Made by a program: the position numbers and the translations under genes. Of a stretch of 31,678 bases of DNA, positions 22,998 to 31,086 are shown piece after piece. The notes beneath the pieces were generated by a model. That model made no database searches and had not been told where the DNA came from. It saw nothing but the letters and a program-made list of their open reading frames with translations. The stretch's first letter is position 1. Every line of letters starts with the position of its first letter. This DNA is from Verrucomicrobiota bacterium (lineage in GTDB: Bacteria > Verrucomicrobiota > Verrucomicrobiia > Opitutales > Opitutaceae): NCBI GenBank assembly GCA_023426435.1, contig JAFAAS010000006.1, positions 1 to 31,678 of the forward strand, read 5' to 3'.

Positions 22998-24395
22998 TTA
23001 GGCGATGAAGTCTTCGGCGGTGAATTTGAGCATCTTTTGGGCGGCGACGGCTTCGTTGACGCGCAGAACGGTGATGGCGCTGGCGAAGGCTTGGTCGGCC
23101 GGGCAATTGAGTTGCGCGCCGTCGCGGATCGCGTCGAAGAAGTTTTCGAGGTGCGGCTGGTGGATGGCCTTGTCGAGGGTGACGGGGATATCCCACGCCG
23201 AAAGTTCGGCGGTTTCGCGGACATCGACGGTTGCGGCGCGGGAAGGACCGCCGAGTTTGGGGCGCGGTTTTTCCCAGGGCTTGACGGGAGGCGGGGCGCC
23301 TTCGCCGGAGGTCGGTGAGGCGACGAGGCCGCGTTCGGCCCAGATGTCCCATTCCGGGGCGCGGGCTTCGCGGTAGAGTTTGGTGTATTTCGGATTTTCC
23401 GAGATCTTCAGCGAACCCTCATCGCCCATGAAGTATTCGTGGTAGCCGCCGCCGGCGCTGGTGGTGGTGAGCACGCCGTAAGTGGCGCGGACCATGCCTG
23501 CAGGGGTGGGGAATTCGTAGATGGCGCTGACGTTATCATACCACTCGTGGGTGGTGTAGTAGTCGACGCCGCCGCCGGCCATGACGGAACTGGGATTCAC
23601 GCCCAGCATCCAGTTGAAGATGTCGATCTGGTGGGCACCGAGATCGGAGATGGGTCCGCCGGCGTAGCGTTTGAACCAGCGCCAATTGCGGAACTCGTGC
23701 ATGTTGGCGTAGCCGTATTCGTTGAGCTTGGCTTCGGGGAGCGCGTAGCGCGCGGGGTAGCCGAGGTCTTCGGTGACGGCGCGATTCCATTGGCCGGAGG
23801 CGTTGGTGATGCGGCCGAGGAGTTTGGCTTCGCGGACGATTTTGTCGCGGGCGTGGAGATAGCGAGGGTTGCTGCGACGCTGGTGTCCGACTTGGAGAAG
23901 TTTGCCGGACTCGCGGGCCGCGTGGACCATCGAGCGTGCGCCCTCGATGGTGTTGGACATGAGTTTCTCGCAGTAAACGTGTTTGCCGGCGCGGAGGGCG
24001 GCGTTGGTGTGCTCGGCGTGGACGAAGTCGGGCGTGGCGACGATGACGGCGTCGAGGTCGGGGACGGCCGACAGCATCTCGCGGTAGTCCTCGAAGGGCT
24101 GGGCCTCGTGGCCGAATTTCTTGAGGAGGCGTTCGCCGTAGGTGCGATTGTAGGGCCAGATGTCGCACACGGCGCGGTAGCGGATGTCGGGGATTTTGAG
24201 CGAGGCGTTGAGGAGAACGCGGCCCTGTTCGCCGCAGCCGATGAGGCCGACGTTGAGGGTGCGGGTGCCGCCGGCGCCGGGAGCTTGGGCGCGGGCGATG
24301 TAGGGAGCGGCGAGGACGGCGGCGCCGAGTTTTGCGCCGGTGACGAGGAAGTTGCGCCGCGTGAGAGAAGAGAGAGGTGACGGAGAATCGGTCAT
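22998..24395 (-). CDS. Tat-exported Gfo/Idh/MocA-family oxidoreductase (1)
   Basis: A 465-residue NAD(P)-dependent sugar oxidoreductase. The twin-arginine signal LTRRNFLVTGAKLGAAVLAA (RR at 13-14) sends it folded across the membrane with bound cofactor. The Rossmann motif is GLIGCGEQG (50-58). The catalytic EK pair is in YCEKLMSNTI (143-144), departing from the usual EKPL. GGPISDLGAHQIDIFNWML holds the conserved Asp-x-x-x-H. A Pro-rich insertion (SGEGAPPPVKPWEKPRPKLG) lies in the C-terminal half. Such enzymes oxidise or reduce glycosides at a ring hydroxyl; the substrate is not readable. It precedes the discoidin-like gene. Confidence 0.92.
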   Translation of the reverse strand: MTDSPSPLSSLTRRNFLVTGAKLGAAVLAAPYIARAQAPGAGGTRTLNVGLIGCGEQGRVLLNASLKIPDIRYRAVCDIWPYNRTYGERLLKKFGHEAQPFEDYREMLSAVPDLDAVIVATPDFVHAEHTNAALRAGKHVYCEKLMSNTIEGARSMVHAARESGKLLQVGHQRRSNPRYLHARDKIVREAKLLGRITNASGQWNRAVTEDLGYPARYALPEAKLNEYGYANMHEFRNWRWFKRYAGGPISDLGAHQIDIFNWMLGVNPSSVMAGGGVDYYTTHEWYDNVSAIYEFPTPAGMVRATYGVLTTTSAGGGYHEYFMGDEGSLKISENPKYTKLYREARAPEWDIWAERGLVASPTSGEGAPPPVKPWEKPRPKLGGPSRAATVDVRETAELSAWDIPVTLDKAIHQPHLENFFDAIRDGAQLNCPADQAFASAITVLRVNEAVAAQKMLKFTAEDFIA

Positions 24396-24440
24396 GATGA
24401 GGAGGGAGAGCGAGCGACGGGAAGACGGCGGACGGGTAGA

Positions 24441-24470
24441 GTCTTCGCTTCGCTCAGAATGACAAACAAG
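24441..24470 (+). repeat. TTCGCTTCGCTCAGAATGAC repeat, second copy
   Basis: GTCTTCGCTTCGCTCAGAAT then GACAAACAAG, nearly identical to 6371-6399. Lies between DoxX and oxidoreductase 1. Confidence 0.75.
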
Positions 24471-24492
24471 GTGGACGAGAACCGCAGGTGGA

Positions 24493-24948
24493 TTACTCGT
24501 ATTTGTCGGGCCAGACGGAGTAGCGATTGTGGCGGACGAGGAGGAGGGCGCCGACGAACATGATGACGTGGATGGCGAGCCAGGCGATGCCTTCGCCTTC
24601 CTGCACGGCCATCATGCCGAATGCGAGGCCGACGTAAACGAGGCCGGAGACAAAGAGGGTGAGGCGGGCCTTGACGCCGAGGAGAAGAAGGACGCCCAGG
24701 ACAAGGAGGATGTAGCCGAGCGAGTGGGCGTAGGACTTGGTCATCCACAGCGGCAGGAACGAAGCGCCGGTGATGCCTTCGGCCATGCGGCCCATGTTAT
24801 TGTAGTAGTTTTCGAACGAATACGTGCCGCGGGATTCCCACTTTTCGATTCCGGCGAGAAACGTGCGCAGCCCGAGGAAGAGGCGGAGCAAGAGGAAGGC
24901 GTAGGTGTATTCGCAGCGGCAGCGCAGGTTGGACGAGGTGTCGTTCAT
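24493..24948 (-). CDS. DoxX-family membrane protein
   Basis: A 151-residue protein with four predicted membrane helices: TYAFLLLRLFLGLRTFLAGI, then YILLVLGVLLLLGV, LFVSGLVYVGLAFGM and IHVIMFVGALLLV. The RLFLGLRTFLAGIEKW segment is the DoxX family signature at the first helix. DoxX proteins are small quinone- or redox-associated membrane proteins of varied role. Here it precedes a Tat-exported oxidoreductase by about 100 bases on the same strand, so it might pass electrons from the reoxidised cofactor, but this is only context. Confidence 0.85.
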   Translation of the reverse strand: MNDTSSNLRCRCEYTYAFLLLRLFLGLRTFLAGIEKWESRGTYSFENYYNNMGRMAEGITGASFLPLWMTKSYAHSLGYILLVLGVLLLLGVKARLTLFVSGLVYVGLAFGMMAVQEGEGIAWLAIHVIMFVGALLLVRHNRYSVWPDKYE

Positions 24949-25232
24949 GGGTGAATAAAGCGAAAACGAGGACGGGATTGAAGCGAGAGCAGAATACGTT
25001 GGGCGGTGGCGTTGAGGTGGGGTCGACCGAATTGGGGTAGTTTAGGAAAAGCGATCCTTGCGCGGCGGCAACTCGGGTCGAGCGTAGAGAACGGGATTCA
25101 ACGGCAATTAGAAAAATTTCGCCGGCAGCCGAAAGCAGCTTCACGGACGCGGGAACGATCGGGCAGCGCAGGAGTGCGGAGTTTTTTCGTGCGGAACGCG
25201 ACGGGGCGGGTTTGTTTGGCGTCACCCATCGC

Positions 25233-25820
25233 ATGGATTCCGAGACCCCTACCGATCCCTCTCTCAATTTGAACGACCCTCAGCAGCGGAATGCGTGGTT
25301 CACGAGCACACCGGATCCGTGGGAGGAGATTGTGCGGATGTCGCACGGTGGCGATCGGTCGCATGTGGCGGTGGTGGAGCGTCGGGTGACGAGTGCGGAG
25401 TCGGCGCAGCATGCGGAGTTGGAGCAGAAGTTGATCGCGGTGCTGGAGCGTCCGGAGCTGACGGGAGCGGGACGGTTGTTTGTTTGCAGGATGCTGGGAT
25501 TGGTGGGGTCGGCGGCGTGCGTGCCGGTGGTGGCGCCGCTGTTGGAGAGCGATCGCACGGCGGATCATGCGCGGGTGGCGCTCGATGGGATTGAGGATCC
25601 GAGTGTGGATGCGGCGTATCGCGGCGCGTTGGGCGCGTTGCATGGCGCGGTGAAGGCGGGCTTGATCGGAAGCATCGCAAAGCGCGGCGATCGGGAGGCG
25701 CGGGGAGTGTTGGGCGAGATCGCCAAAGATGCGCGGGAGAGTTCGGTGGTGAGAACCGCCGCAGAACGCGCGCTGCAGAGGTTGGAGAGAATGCCGCGCG
25801 GCGAGGAGGTGGCGCGATGA
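25233..25820 (+). CDS. HEAT-repeat-like protein preceding oxidoreductase 2
   Basis: A 195-residue soluble protein. A polar N-terminus (MDSETPTDPSLNLNDPQQRN) leads to helical repeats of HEAT type: HAELEQKLIAVLERPELTGA, GRLFVCRMLGLVGSAACVPV, VAPLLESDRTADHARVALDG and GLIGSIAKRGDREARGVLGE. No signal peptide or catalytic motif is visible. Its TGA overlaps the ATG of the oxidoreductase (25817-25820). In related bacteria HEAT-repeat proteins often accompany secreted sugar enzymes; a chaperone or scaffold role for the oxidoreductase is inference. The 285-base region upstream is divergent with DoxX and must hold both promoters; nothing else was recognised there. Confidence 0.82.
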   Translation: MDSETPTDPSLNLNDPQQRNAWFTSTPDPWEEIVRMSHGGDRSHVAVVERRVTSAESAQHAELEQKLIAVLERPELTGAGRLFVCRMLGLVGSAACVPVVAPLLESDRTADHARVALDGIEDPSVDAAYRGALGALHGAVKAGLIGSIAKRGDREARGVLGEIAKDARESSVVRTAAERALQRLERMPRGEEVAR

Positions 25821-27118
25821 ACGAGAGCAGCATGAATCGACGGGATTTTTTGAAGAAGTCGGCGCTGGTGGGAGCGGTGGCGGCGGCTCCCCTGATTTTG
25901 CCGGCGAGGCTTCGTGGGCAGGTGTCGGCGAATGAGCAGATCGCGGTGGGGATCATCGGGACCGGCAGCATCGCGCGAGGGCATATCGATACGTTGCTCG
26001 GGTTTCACGATGTGAGGATCGCGGCGGTGTGCGACGTGGACCGCGTGCGTCGGGATGCGTCGGCGGAGAAGATCAACGCGTTTTACGGCAATAAGGATTG
26101 CCGGAGGTATGCGGATTTTCGCGAGTTGGCGGCGCAGCCGGATCTCGATGCGGTGTGGGTTTGCACGCCGGATCACTGGCATGCGATCGGGGCGATCGAG
26201 GCGATTCGGAATGGGAAGGATGTTTATGTGGAGAAGCCGTTGACGCTGACGATTCGCGAAGGACGCGAGTTGGTGAATGCGGCGCGGCGACACGGGCGAG
26301 TGGTGCAAACGGGGACGCAGCAGCGCTCGTCGAGGCGGTTTCGCGAAGTGGCGCAGTTCGTGCGAAATGGCGGGTTGGGGGCGTTGGAGCGGATCGATAT
26401 TTCGATTCCGGCGAACAACAAGTTTACGGGTGCGACGTGGCTGGAGGAGCCGGTGCCGGAAGGGCTCGATTGGGACATGTGGCTGGGGCCGGCGCCGTGG
26501 CGGCCGTTCAACCGGCAGGCGTGTCATTACAATTTCCGTTTCATCCTGGATTTCGCGGCGGGGCAGGTGACGAACTGGGGAACGCATTACATCGATATCG
26601 CGCAATGGGCGCTCGATGCGGATGCGGGTGGACCGGTGGAGGTGGTCGGGCACGGCGAGTTTCCTTCGAGCGGTTTGTTTACGACGGCGACGAAGGTGGA
26701 TTTCACGTGCCGGTATGCGAGTGGCGTCGAGCTGCGGTGCCGGACGCGTTACGATGGCGAGTTCGATGGGAACGTGCGCTTTTTCGGGCCGCGCGGATGG
26801 ATCGATGTTTCGCGCACGAATACGCGGGCGTCGAATCCGGAGTTGTTACGCGAGATCGCGGCGGCCGAGGGGCCGGTGACGTTGCCGGTGAGCAACAATC
26901 ATCACGACGATTTCATCCGGTGCATGCGGACGCGTGAGCGGCCGATTTCGGATGTGGAGATCGGGCATCGGACGACCACGGTGTGCAATCTCGGCAACAT
27001 CGCGATGTTGCTGGATCGCCCGTTGAAATGGGACCTGGCGCGAGAGGAGTTCGTCGACGACCTCGTGGCGAATCGGATGCGCGATCGGGCGATGCGGGGG
27101 CCGTGGTCGTTGGTGTGA
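25817..27118 (+). CDS. Tat-exported Gfo/Idh/MocA-family oxidoreductase (2)
   Basis: A 433-residue protein. The Tat signal is MNRRDFLKKSALVGAVAAAP (RR at 8-9). The Rossmann motif is GIIGTGSIARG (45-55), followed by VCTPDHWHAIGAIEA and the catalytic VEKPLTLTIREGR (EKP, 139-141). TQQRSSRRFREVAQFVRNGG and QVTNWGTHYIDIAQWALD are shared almost word for word with oxidoreductase 3, so these two are paralogues of one subfamily. Oxidoreductase 1 is more distant. Probably acts in the periplasm on a glycoside or sugar. Overlaps the HEAT-repeat gene upstream; three different repeats follow its stop. Confidence 0.93.
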   Translation: MNESSMNRRDFLKKSALVGAVAAAPLILPARLRGQVSANEQIAVGIIGTGSIARGHIDTLLGFHDVRIAAVCDVDRVRRDASAEKINAFYGNKDCRRYADFRELAAQPDLDAVWVCTPDHWHAIGAIEAIRNGKDVYVEKPLTLTIREGRELVNAARRHGRVVQTGTQQRSSRRFREVAQFVRNGGLGALERIDISIPANNKFTGATWLEEPVPEGLDWDMWLGPAPWRPFNRQACHYNFRFILDFAAGQVTNWGTHYIDIAQWALDADAGGPVEVVGHGEFPSSGLFTTATKVDFTCRYASGVELRCRTRYDGEFDGNVRFFGPRGWIDVSRTNTRASNPELLREIAAAEGPVTLPVSNNHHDDFIRCMRTRERPISDVEIGHRTTTVCNLGNIAMLLDRPLKWDLAREEFVDDLVANRMRDRAMRGPWSLV

Positions 27119-27133
27119 AGGGGCGCGGAATTA

Positions 27134-27170
27134 GGATAACAGAGATCCTTCGCGGAGCTCAGGATGACGG
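27134..27170 (+). repeat. GATCCTTCGCGGAGCTCAGGATGAC repeat
   Basis: GGATAACAGAGATCCTTCGC, GGAGCTCAGGATGACGG. ATCCT/AGGAT form a short stem. First of three repeats packed into this convergent gap; like 29661-29697 it starts GGATAACAG. Confidence 0.7.
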
Positions 27171-27171
27171 A

Positions 27172-27196
27172 GCACGGTCAGGTTGACCGTGCTACG
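27172..27196 (+). repeat. GCACGGTCAGGTTGACCGTGC repeat
   Basis: Perfect 9-bp stem GCACGGTCA/TGACCGTGC around GGT, then TACG. Same element as inside the Agl23-like gene at 21482. Confidence 0.8.
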
Positions 27197-27204
27197 GTGG
27201 TGGG

Positions 27205-27224
27205 GGCGGGAGACTCCGCCCTAC
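27205..27224 (+). repeat. Stem-loop with GCCCTAC tail
   Basis: GGCGGGAGACTCCGCCCTAC, a short copy of the 5284-5309 family and the third repeat in a row in this gap. Confidence 0.65.
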
Positions 27225-27238
27225 ATAACGGCGACGCG

Positions 27239-29632
27239 TCAGTCGATGTGGAGTTCGGAGATCGTCCACCAGCCGTTGATGCGGTCGGCGGTGTTCTTGA
27301 TCAGGAGATGACGGCCGCGGGTGTTGGCGGGGAGATCGACGACGGTTTGGTTTGGGGTGCCGGAGACGGAGGCGAGCGGAGAGCCGAAGTTGTTGGGATC
27401 GTCGCTGACGAAGATCTCGAGGTGTTCGGGGTAGTTTTCGCCGCGGGCGCCTTGATCGAGGATCAGGCGGCGGATGGGACGAGAGCGGTGGAAATCGATT
27501 TCGATGGTGCGGCCCGCTTCGACGGAGGTGATCCAGCGCGTGTCGAGGTTTCCGTCGAGCATGTTGGGCACGCCCCAATTTCCGGACGAGGCTTTGACGA
27601 CGGGTTGGCCCGCGAGGTTGGACTCGATGACGAGGATGGCGTTGGCTGCGGCGGCGGCGAGGGCTTCGTCGGTGGAGAGTTTTTGGGCGAGAGCGAGGCC
27701 GGCATGGTCGTTGGCGCGAGAAAGCAGGAGGACGAGGCGTTCGCGATCGGCGTGATCGCGGGCGACGCCGAGCAGACGTGAGATGCTGTCGGTGAGTTCG
27801 GCGGAGGGGAGTTGGCGATAGTTTTCGAGGAAGCGGATGGCGGCTTGGATCGCGCGGGTGCGGGCGGCGTCGGACGGAGCGTCTTGGGCGACGGAGATGA
27901 GCGGGGCGAGGCCGGTGCGATCGGTCCAGCGTGAGAGGGTGTTGGTGGCGGCGTTGGCGAGAGCGGTGTTGTCGCTCAAGGCGAGGCGCGCAGCGGCGTG
28001 AGCGGCGGTGGAGCCGCTGATGCGTTGAAGGACGGGCACGAGGCGCGTGGCGACGGCGGGTTCGGCTTTGGCGAGAGCGGCGGCGATCGGTTGCGCGCGC
28101 GCTTCGACGTCGGGATTGCGGAGTGTGATTTCGGCGAGAGCGCGAAGGCCGCGGGCCTGTTCGGCGGAGTTCTGGGCGGAGACGGTCCAGTCGAGGACGG
28201 CGGGTTGCGTCGAGGCGGGAGCGATGACGGCAAGGGAGTCGAGGGCGGCGGCGCGGAGCGACGGGTCAGAGTCGTTGCGTGTTTCGAGGAGAAGCGGGAG
28301 CGATTCGATCATGTAGCGCGACGCGATCTGCTCGAGGTAAACGGCGCGGAGCTTGGGGTCGCCGGTGCGAGCGCCGGAAATGATGGTGTCGGCAACGCCC
28401 GGGCCATCGAGGCGGGCGAGGGCTTCGCGGGCGAGTTTGGCGTCGGCGGAGTTTCCGGAGGCGGCGATTTGGGCGAGGTGGCGCGCGGTCTCGGTTTTGC
28501 CGGGGAGTTTGCCGAGGGCGGAGATCGCGGCGGCGCGCACGGCGGGATCGGCGTGTTGGGAAGCGGTGGTGATGGCGGGAACGAGGCGCGAGTTTTTGCG
28601 ATGCGAGAGACCGGCGATGACGGCGGCCTGCGTGGGGGCGTCGAGCTTTGAGAGGTTGGAAGCGAGGTCGGTGTCGAGCGAGCGCGCGGGACTCGTGGCG
28701 ATGGCTTCGATGGCGACGGCTTTGAGTTCGGGATCGTTGCCGGTGAGGATTTCGAGGATGCGAACGGGCGCGGAGGAAGGCTCGACGAGGAGGAGCGTGC
28801 GATAAGCGGAAGCGCGAAGGTGGGCGGGTGTGTCGGAGGCGTTGGCGATTTCGGAGAGAGCGCGAACGGCGGCGCGACCGCCGACCTTTTCGGCGGCGTC
28901 GATCGTCGCGAGGCGAATGGCGGGTGAGGACGGCGCGGCGAGGAGGGCTTCGAGGGCGCGGGCGTTGCCGATCTGGCCGAGGGCGTGGGCGGCTGCGTCG
29001 CTGATCGTGCCGTAGGTGAGAAGCGGCGCGAGATGCGGAACGGCGGAAGCGATGCGGCGTTTGCCGATGGATTGAACGATGGCGAGGCGAGGGGCGCCGG
29101 AGGATTTGGCGAGGGCGGAAACGAAGAGGTCGTCGATGGCGGAACCGGGAATGGGTTCGAGCGCGAGTTGGGCGATGGAGACGCTTGAAGGTTCGACGAG
29201 GATCGCGGCGAAGTAGTCGTCGTTGTCGTCGCGGAGAAGAGCGGAAGCGGGGAATTGGGCGAGACGTTGCGCGATGGCCTGGCGCGCGGCGAAGCTGGCG
29301 GCGGGATCGCGGAAGAACGTGAGAAGGCGGGCGGCGAGGGCGTTGAGCTTGGCGGAGTCCTTGCCGGCTTCGGCGATTTCGCGCTCGAGGGTGACGATGG
29401 GTTGTTGGTCGCCTTCGTAGGTGTAGGTGACGATCGATTCGAGCGGAACGGGCGTGGGCGCGGGCGGGATGGCGACGTCGATTTCCGGTGCGACGGGGGT
29501 GGTGGAAGCGGTGGTCTCGGTCGGCTGGGTGGCGGACGACTCGGCCGGGGTGGTGCAGGACGCGAGGAGCAGCGCGAGCGTGGCGGAGGTGAGGACGAGA
29601 GCGGAGCGGCGGAGTTGGGCCGAAGGAGACAT
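27239..29632 (-). CDS. Lipoprotein with HEAT-repeat array and C-terminal discoidin domain
   Basis: A 797-residue protein from ATG 29632. The N-terminus MSPSAQLRRSALVLTSATLA then LLLASC (Cys 26) is a lipoprotein signal. A Thr/Pro-rich linker precedes a long array of alpha-helical HEAT-type repeats (for example AVPHLAPLLTYGTISDAAAH, AVRAAAISALGKLPGKTETA, SLRAAALDSLAVIAPAS). The last roughly 120 residues form an F5/8 type C domain (VPNMLDGNLDTRWITSVEAG, IEIDFHRSRPIRRLILDQGA, LEIFVSDDPNNFG, ending WWTISELHID). It is therefore a membrane-anchored scaffold with a probable carbohydrate-binding end. It lies between oxidoreductases 2 and 3. A frame extending to 29674 adds residues from the gap and is rejected. 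Confidence 0.88.
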   Translation of the reverse strand: MSPSAQLRRSALVLTSATLALLLASCTTPAESSATQPTETTASTTPVAPEIDVAIPPAPTPVPLESIVTYTYEGDQQPIVTLEREIAEAGKDSAKLNALAARLLTFFRDPAASFAARQAIAQRLAQFPASALLRDDNDDYFAAILVEPSSVSIAQLALEPIPGSAIDDLFVSALAKSSGAPRLAIVQSIGKRRIASAVPHLAPLLTYGTISDAAAHALGQIGNARALEALLAAPSSPAIRLATIDAAEKVGGRAAVRALSEIANASDTPAHLRASAYRTLLLVEPSSAPVRILEILTGNDPELKAVAIEAIATSPARSLDTDLASNLSKLDAPTQAAVIAGLSHRKNSRLVPAITTASQHADPAVRAAAISALGKLPGKTETARHLAQIAASGNSADAKLAREALARLDGPGVADTIISGARTGDPKLRAVYLEQIASRYMIESLPLLLETRNDSDPSLRAAALDSLAVIAPASTQPAVLDWTVSAQNSAEQARGLRALAEITLRNPDVEARAQPIAAALAKAEPAVATRLVPVLQRISGSTAAHAAARLALSDNTALANAATNTLSRWTDRTGLAPLISVAQDAPSDAARTRAIQAAIRFLENYRQLPSAELTDSISRLLGVARDHADRERLVLLLSRANDHAGLALAQKLSTDEALAAAAANAILVIESNLAGQPVVKASSGNWGVPNMLDGNLDTRWITSVEAGRTIEIDFHRSRPIRRLILDQGARGENYPEHLEIFVSDDPNNFGSPLASVSGTPNQTVVDLPANTRGRHLLIKNTADRINGWWTISELHID

Positions 29633-29660
29633 GAGAGGGGAGGAGGTGGGCGGGGAGGGA

Positions 29661-29697
29661 GGGATAACAGGCATCCTTCGCAGTCGCAGGATGACGG
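29661..29697 (+). repeat. CATCCTTCGCAGTCGCAGGATGAC repeat
   Basis: GGGATAACAGGCATCCTTCG, CAGTCGCAGGATGACGG. Fourth copy of the TTCGC...ATGAC family, between oxidoreductase 3 and the HEAT/discoidin lipoprotein. Confidence 0.7.
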
Positions 29698-29704
29698 TGG
29701 ATGT

Positions 29705-30991
29705 TTAGAGGGTGTTGTAGGGAGCGCGGCGCGGGCGGTCGAGGTGGGTGGCTGCGACGGGGTCGCCGACGATTTCCTCTTTGGCGGGGTCCCAGCGGAT
29801 GGGGCGTTGGAGGAATTGGGCGATGTTGCAGAGGTGTCCGACGGATGCGCTGCGGTGACCGACCTCGACGTCGGCGATCGGATGCTGGCGGGTGCGGACG
29901 CAGTTGAAGAAATCGTCGTGGTGACTGTCGCTGTGATAGAGGCGCGTTTCGCTGGCGCGGAGCGGGCGGGTGGCGAGCTCGGTCGGATTGGTTTCGAGGA
30001 AGTCGTCGCGGCCGACGAAGACGGTGCCCTTGGTGCCGGTGAACTCGATCATGGCGCGGAGGCCTTCGTCGACGCGTTCGACGCGAACGCCGTTGGCATA
30101 GATGTGAGTTTGGTAAGGCGTGCCGTCGTAGCCCTTGGGGATGAATTCGACCGGGCCGGAGTTATCCATGCCGAGGGCCCATTGGATGATGTCGAAGTGG
30201 TGCGCGCCCCAGTCGCCGTTCTTGCGGCCGCCGTATTCGTAGAAGCAGCGCCAGCCGCCGCCGTAGTTGCCGACGACGCGGTCGGGGTGATAAGGGCGCC
30301 AAGGGGTGGGGCCGAGCCAGCGATCGTAGTCGAACTCGGGAGGGACGGGTTCTTCGCCGAGGACGGGGGCGTGGGGGAAAGTGCCGAGGCGGGTGCGGAT
30401 GTGTTTCAGGTCGCCGATGAGATTGTTGCGGATGATTTCGGCGGCGCGGCGGAAGGCGCGTTCGGAGCGTTGTTGTGTCCCCGTTTGGAGGATACGGCCG
30501 TGTTTGCGCGCGGCTTCGACGAGCGTGCGGCCCTCGCGAACGGTGAGGGAAAGAGGCTTTTCGCAATACACGTCCTTGCCGGCGCGGATGGCGGCGTGGG
30601 AAAGCGGGACGTGCCAGTGGTCCGGCGTGCAGATGAAGACGACATCGACGTCGGGGAGGGCGAAGACGTCTTCAGGATATTGATACACGGAGACGCCGCG
30701 ATAGGTGCCGGTGGCGGATTCGGCGCCGTAGAATTTTTCGGCGCGCTCGGCCATGCGGCGGGCTTTGGGGAGGTTGACGTCGCAGACGGCGACGATGCGG
30801 ACGTCGTCGCGGGCGAGGAGACCGCCGATGTGTTGGTTGCAGATGAGGCCGTTGCCGATGAGGGCGACGTTGAAGCGGTTGCTGGGGGACAGGCCGGATT
30901 GGGCGCGCAGGATTTGCGGGAGCGCGAAGGAAGCGGAAGCGAGAGCGGCGGTTTTGACGAAGGCGCGACGGGAGAGAGCGGGGAGAGACAT
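29705..30991 (-). CDS. Tat-exported Gfo/Idh/MocA-family oxidoreductase (3)
   Basis: A 428-residue protein. The Tat signal is LSRRAFVKTAALASASFALP (RR at 8-9). The nucleotide-binding loop reads ALIGNGLI (43-50), so the second Gly of the usual GxGxxG is replaced. CTPDHWHVPLSHAAIRAGKD and VYCEKPLSLTVREGR (EKP at 144-146) follow. GDWGAHHFDIIQWALGMD carries the conserved His residues. It shares TGTQQRSERAFRRAAEIIRN and DDFFNCVRTRQHPIADVEVG with oxidoreductase 2. Likely periplasmic sugar oxidoreductase; substrate unknown. The HEAT/discoidin lipoprotein follows downstream on the same strand only after a further gene start, so co-transcription is possible but not shown. Confidence 0.92.
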   Translation of the reverse strand: MSLPALSRRAFVKTAALASASFALPQILRAQSGLSPSNRFNVALIGNGLICNQHIGGLLARDDVRIVAVCDVNLPKARRMAERAEKFYGAESATGTYRGVSVYQYPEDVFALPDVDVVFICTPDHWHVPLSHAAIRAGKDVYCEKPLSLTVREGRTLVEAARKHGRILQTGTQQRSERAFRRAAEIIRNNLIGDLKHIRTRLGTFPHAPVLGEEPVPPEFDYDRWLGPTPWRPYHPDRVVGNYGGGWRCFYEYGGRKNGDWGAHHFDIIQWALGMDNSGPVEFIPKGYDGTPYQTHIYANGVRVERVDEGLRAMIEFTGTKGTVFVGRDDFLETNPTELATRPLRASETRLYHSDSHHDDFFNCVRTRQHPIADVEVGHRSASVGHLCNIAQFLQRPIRWDPAKEEIVGDPVAATHLDRPRRAPYNTL

Positions 30992-31086
30992 TGGGGAGTC
31001 GGAGGGGATCGTGAGGTTGGAAGAGATGACGGAGCGGAGGAAGAATCGATTCGAGGGTTGTGGGATCGTTAGGAAGTGGCGGCTTG

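Noticed and set aside
25295..26937. Alternative + frames opposite or out of phase with the HEAT gene and oxidoreductase 2
   Set aside because: Composition is shadow-like and the chosen frames contain clear HEAT, Tat and EKP motifs.
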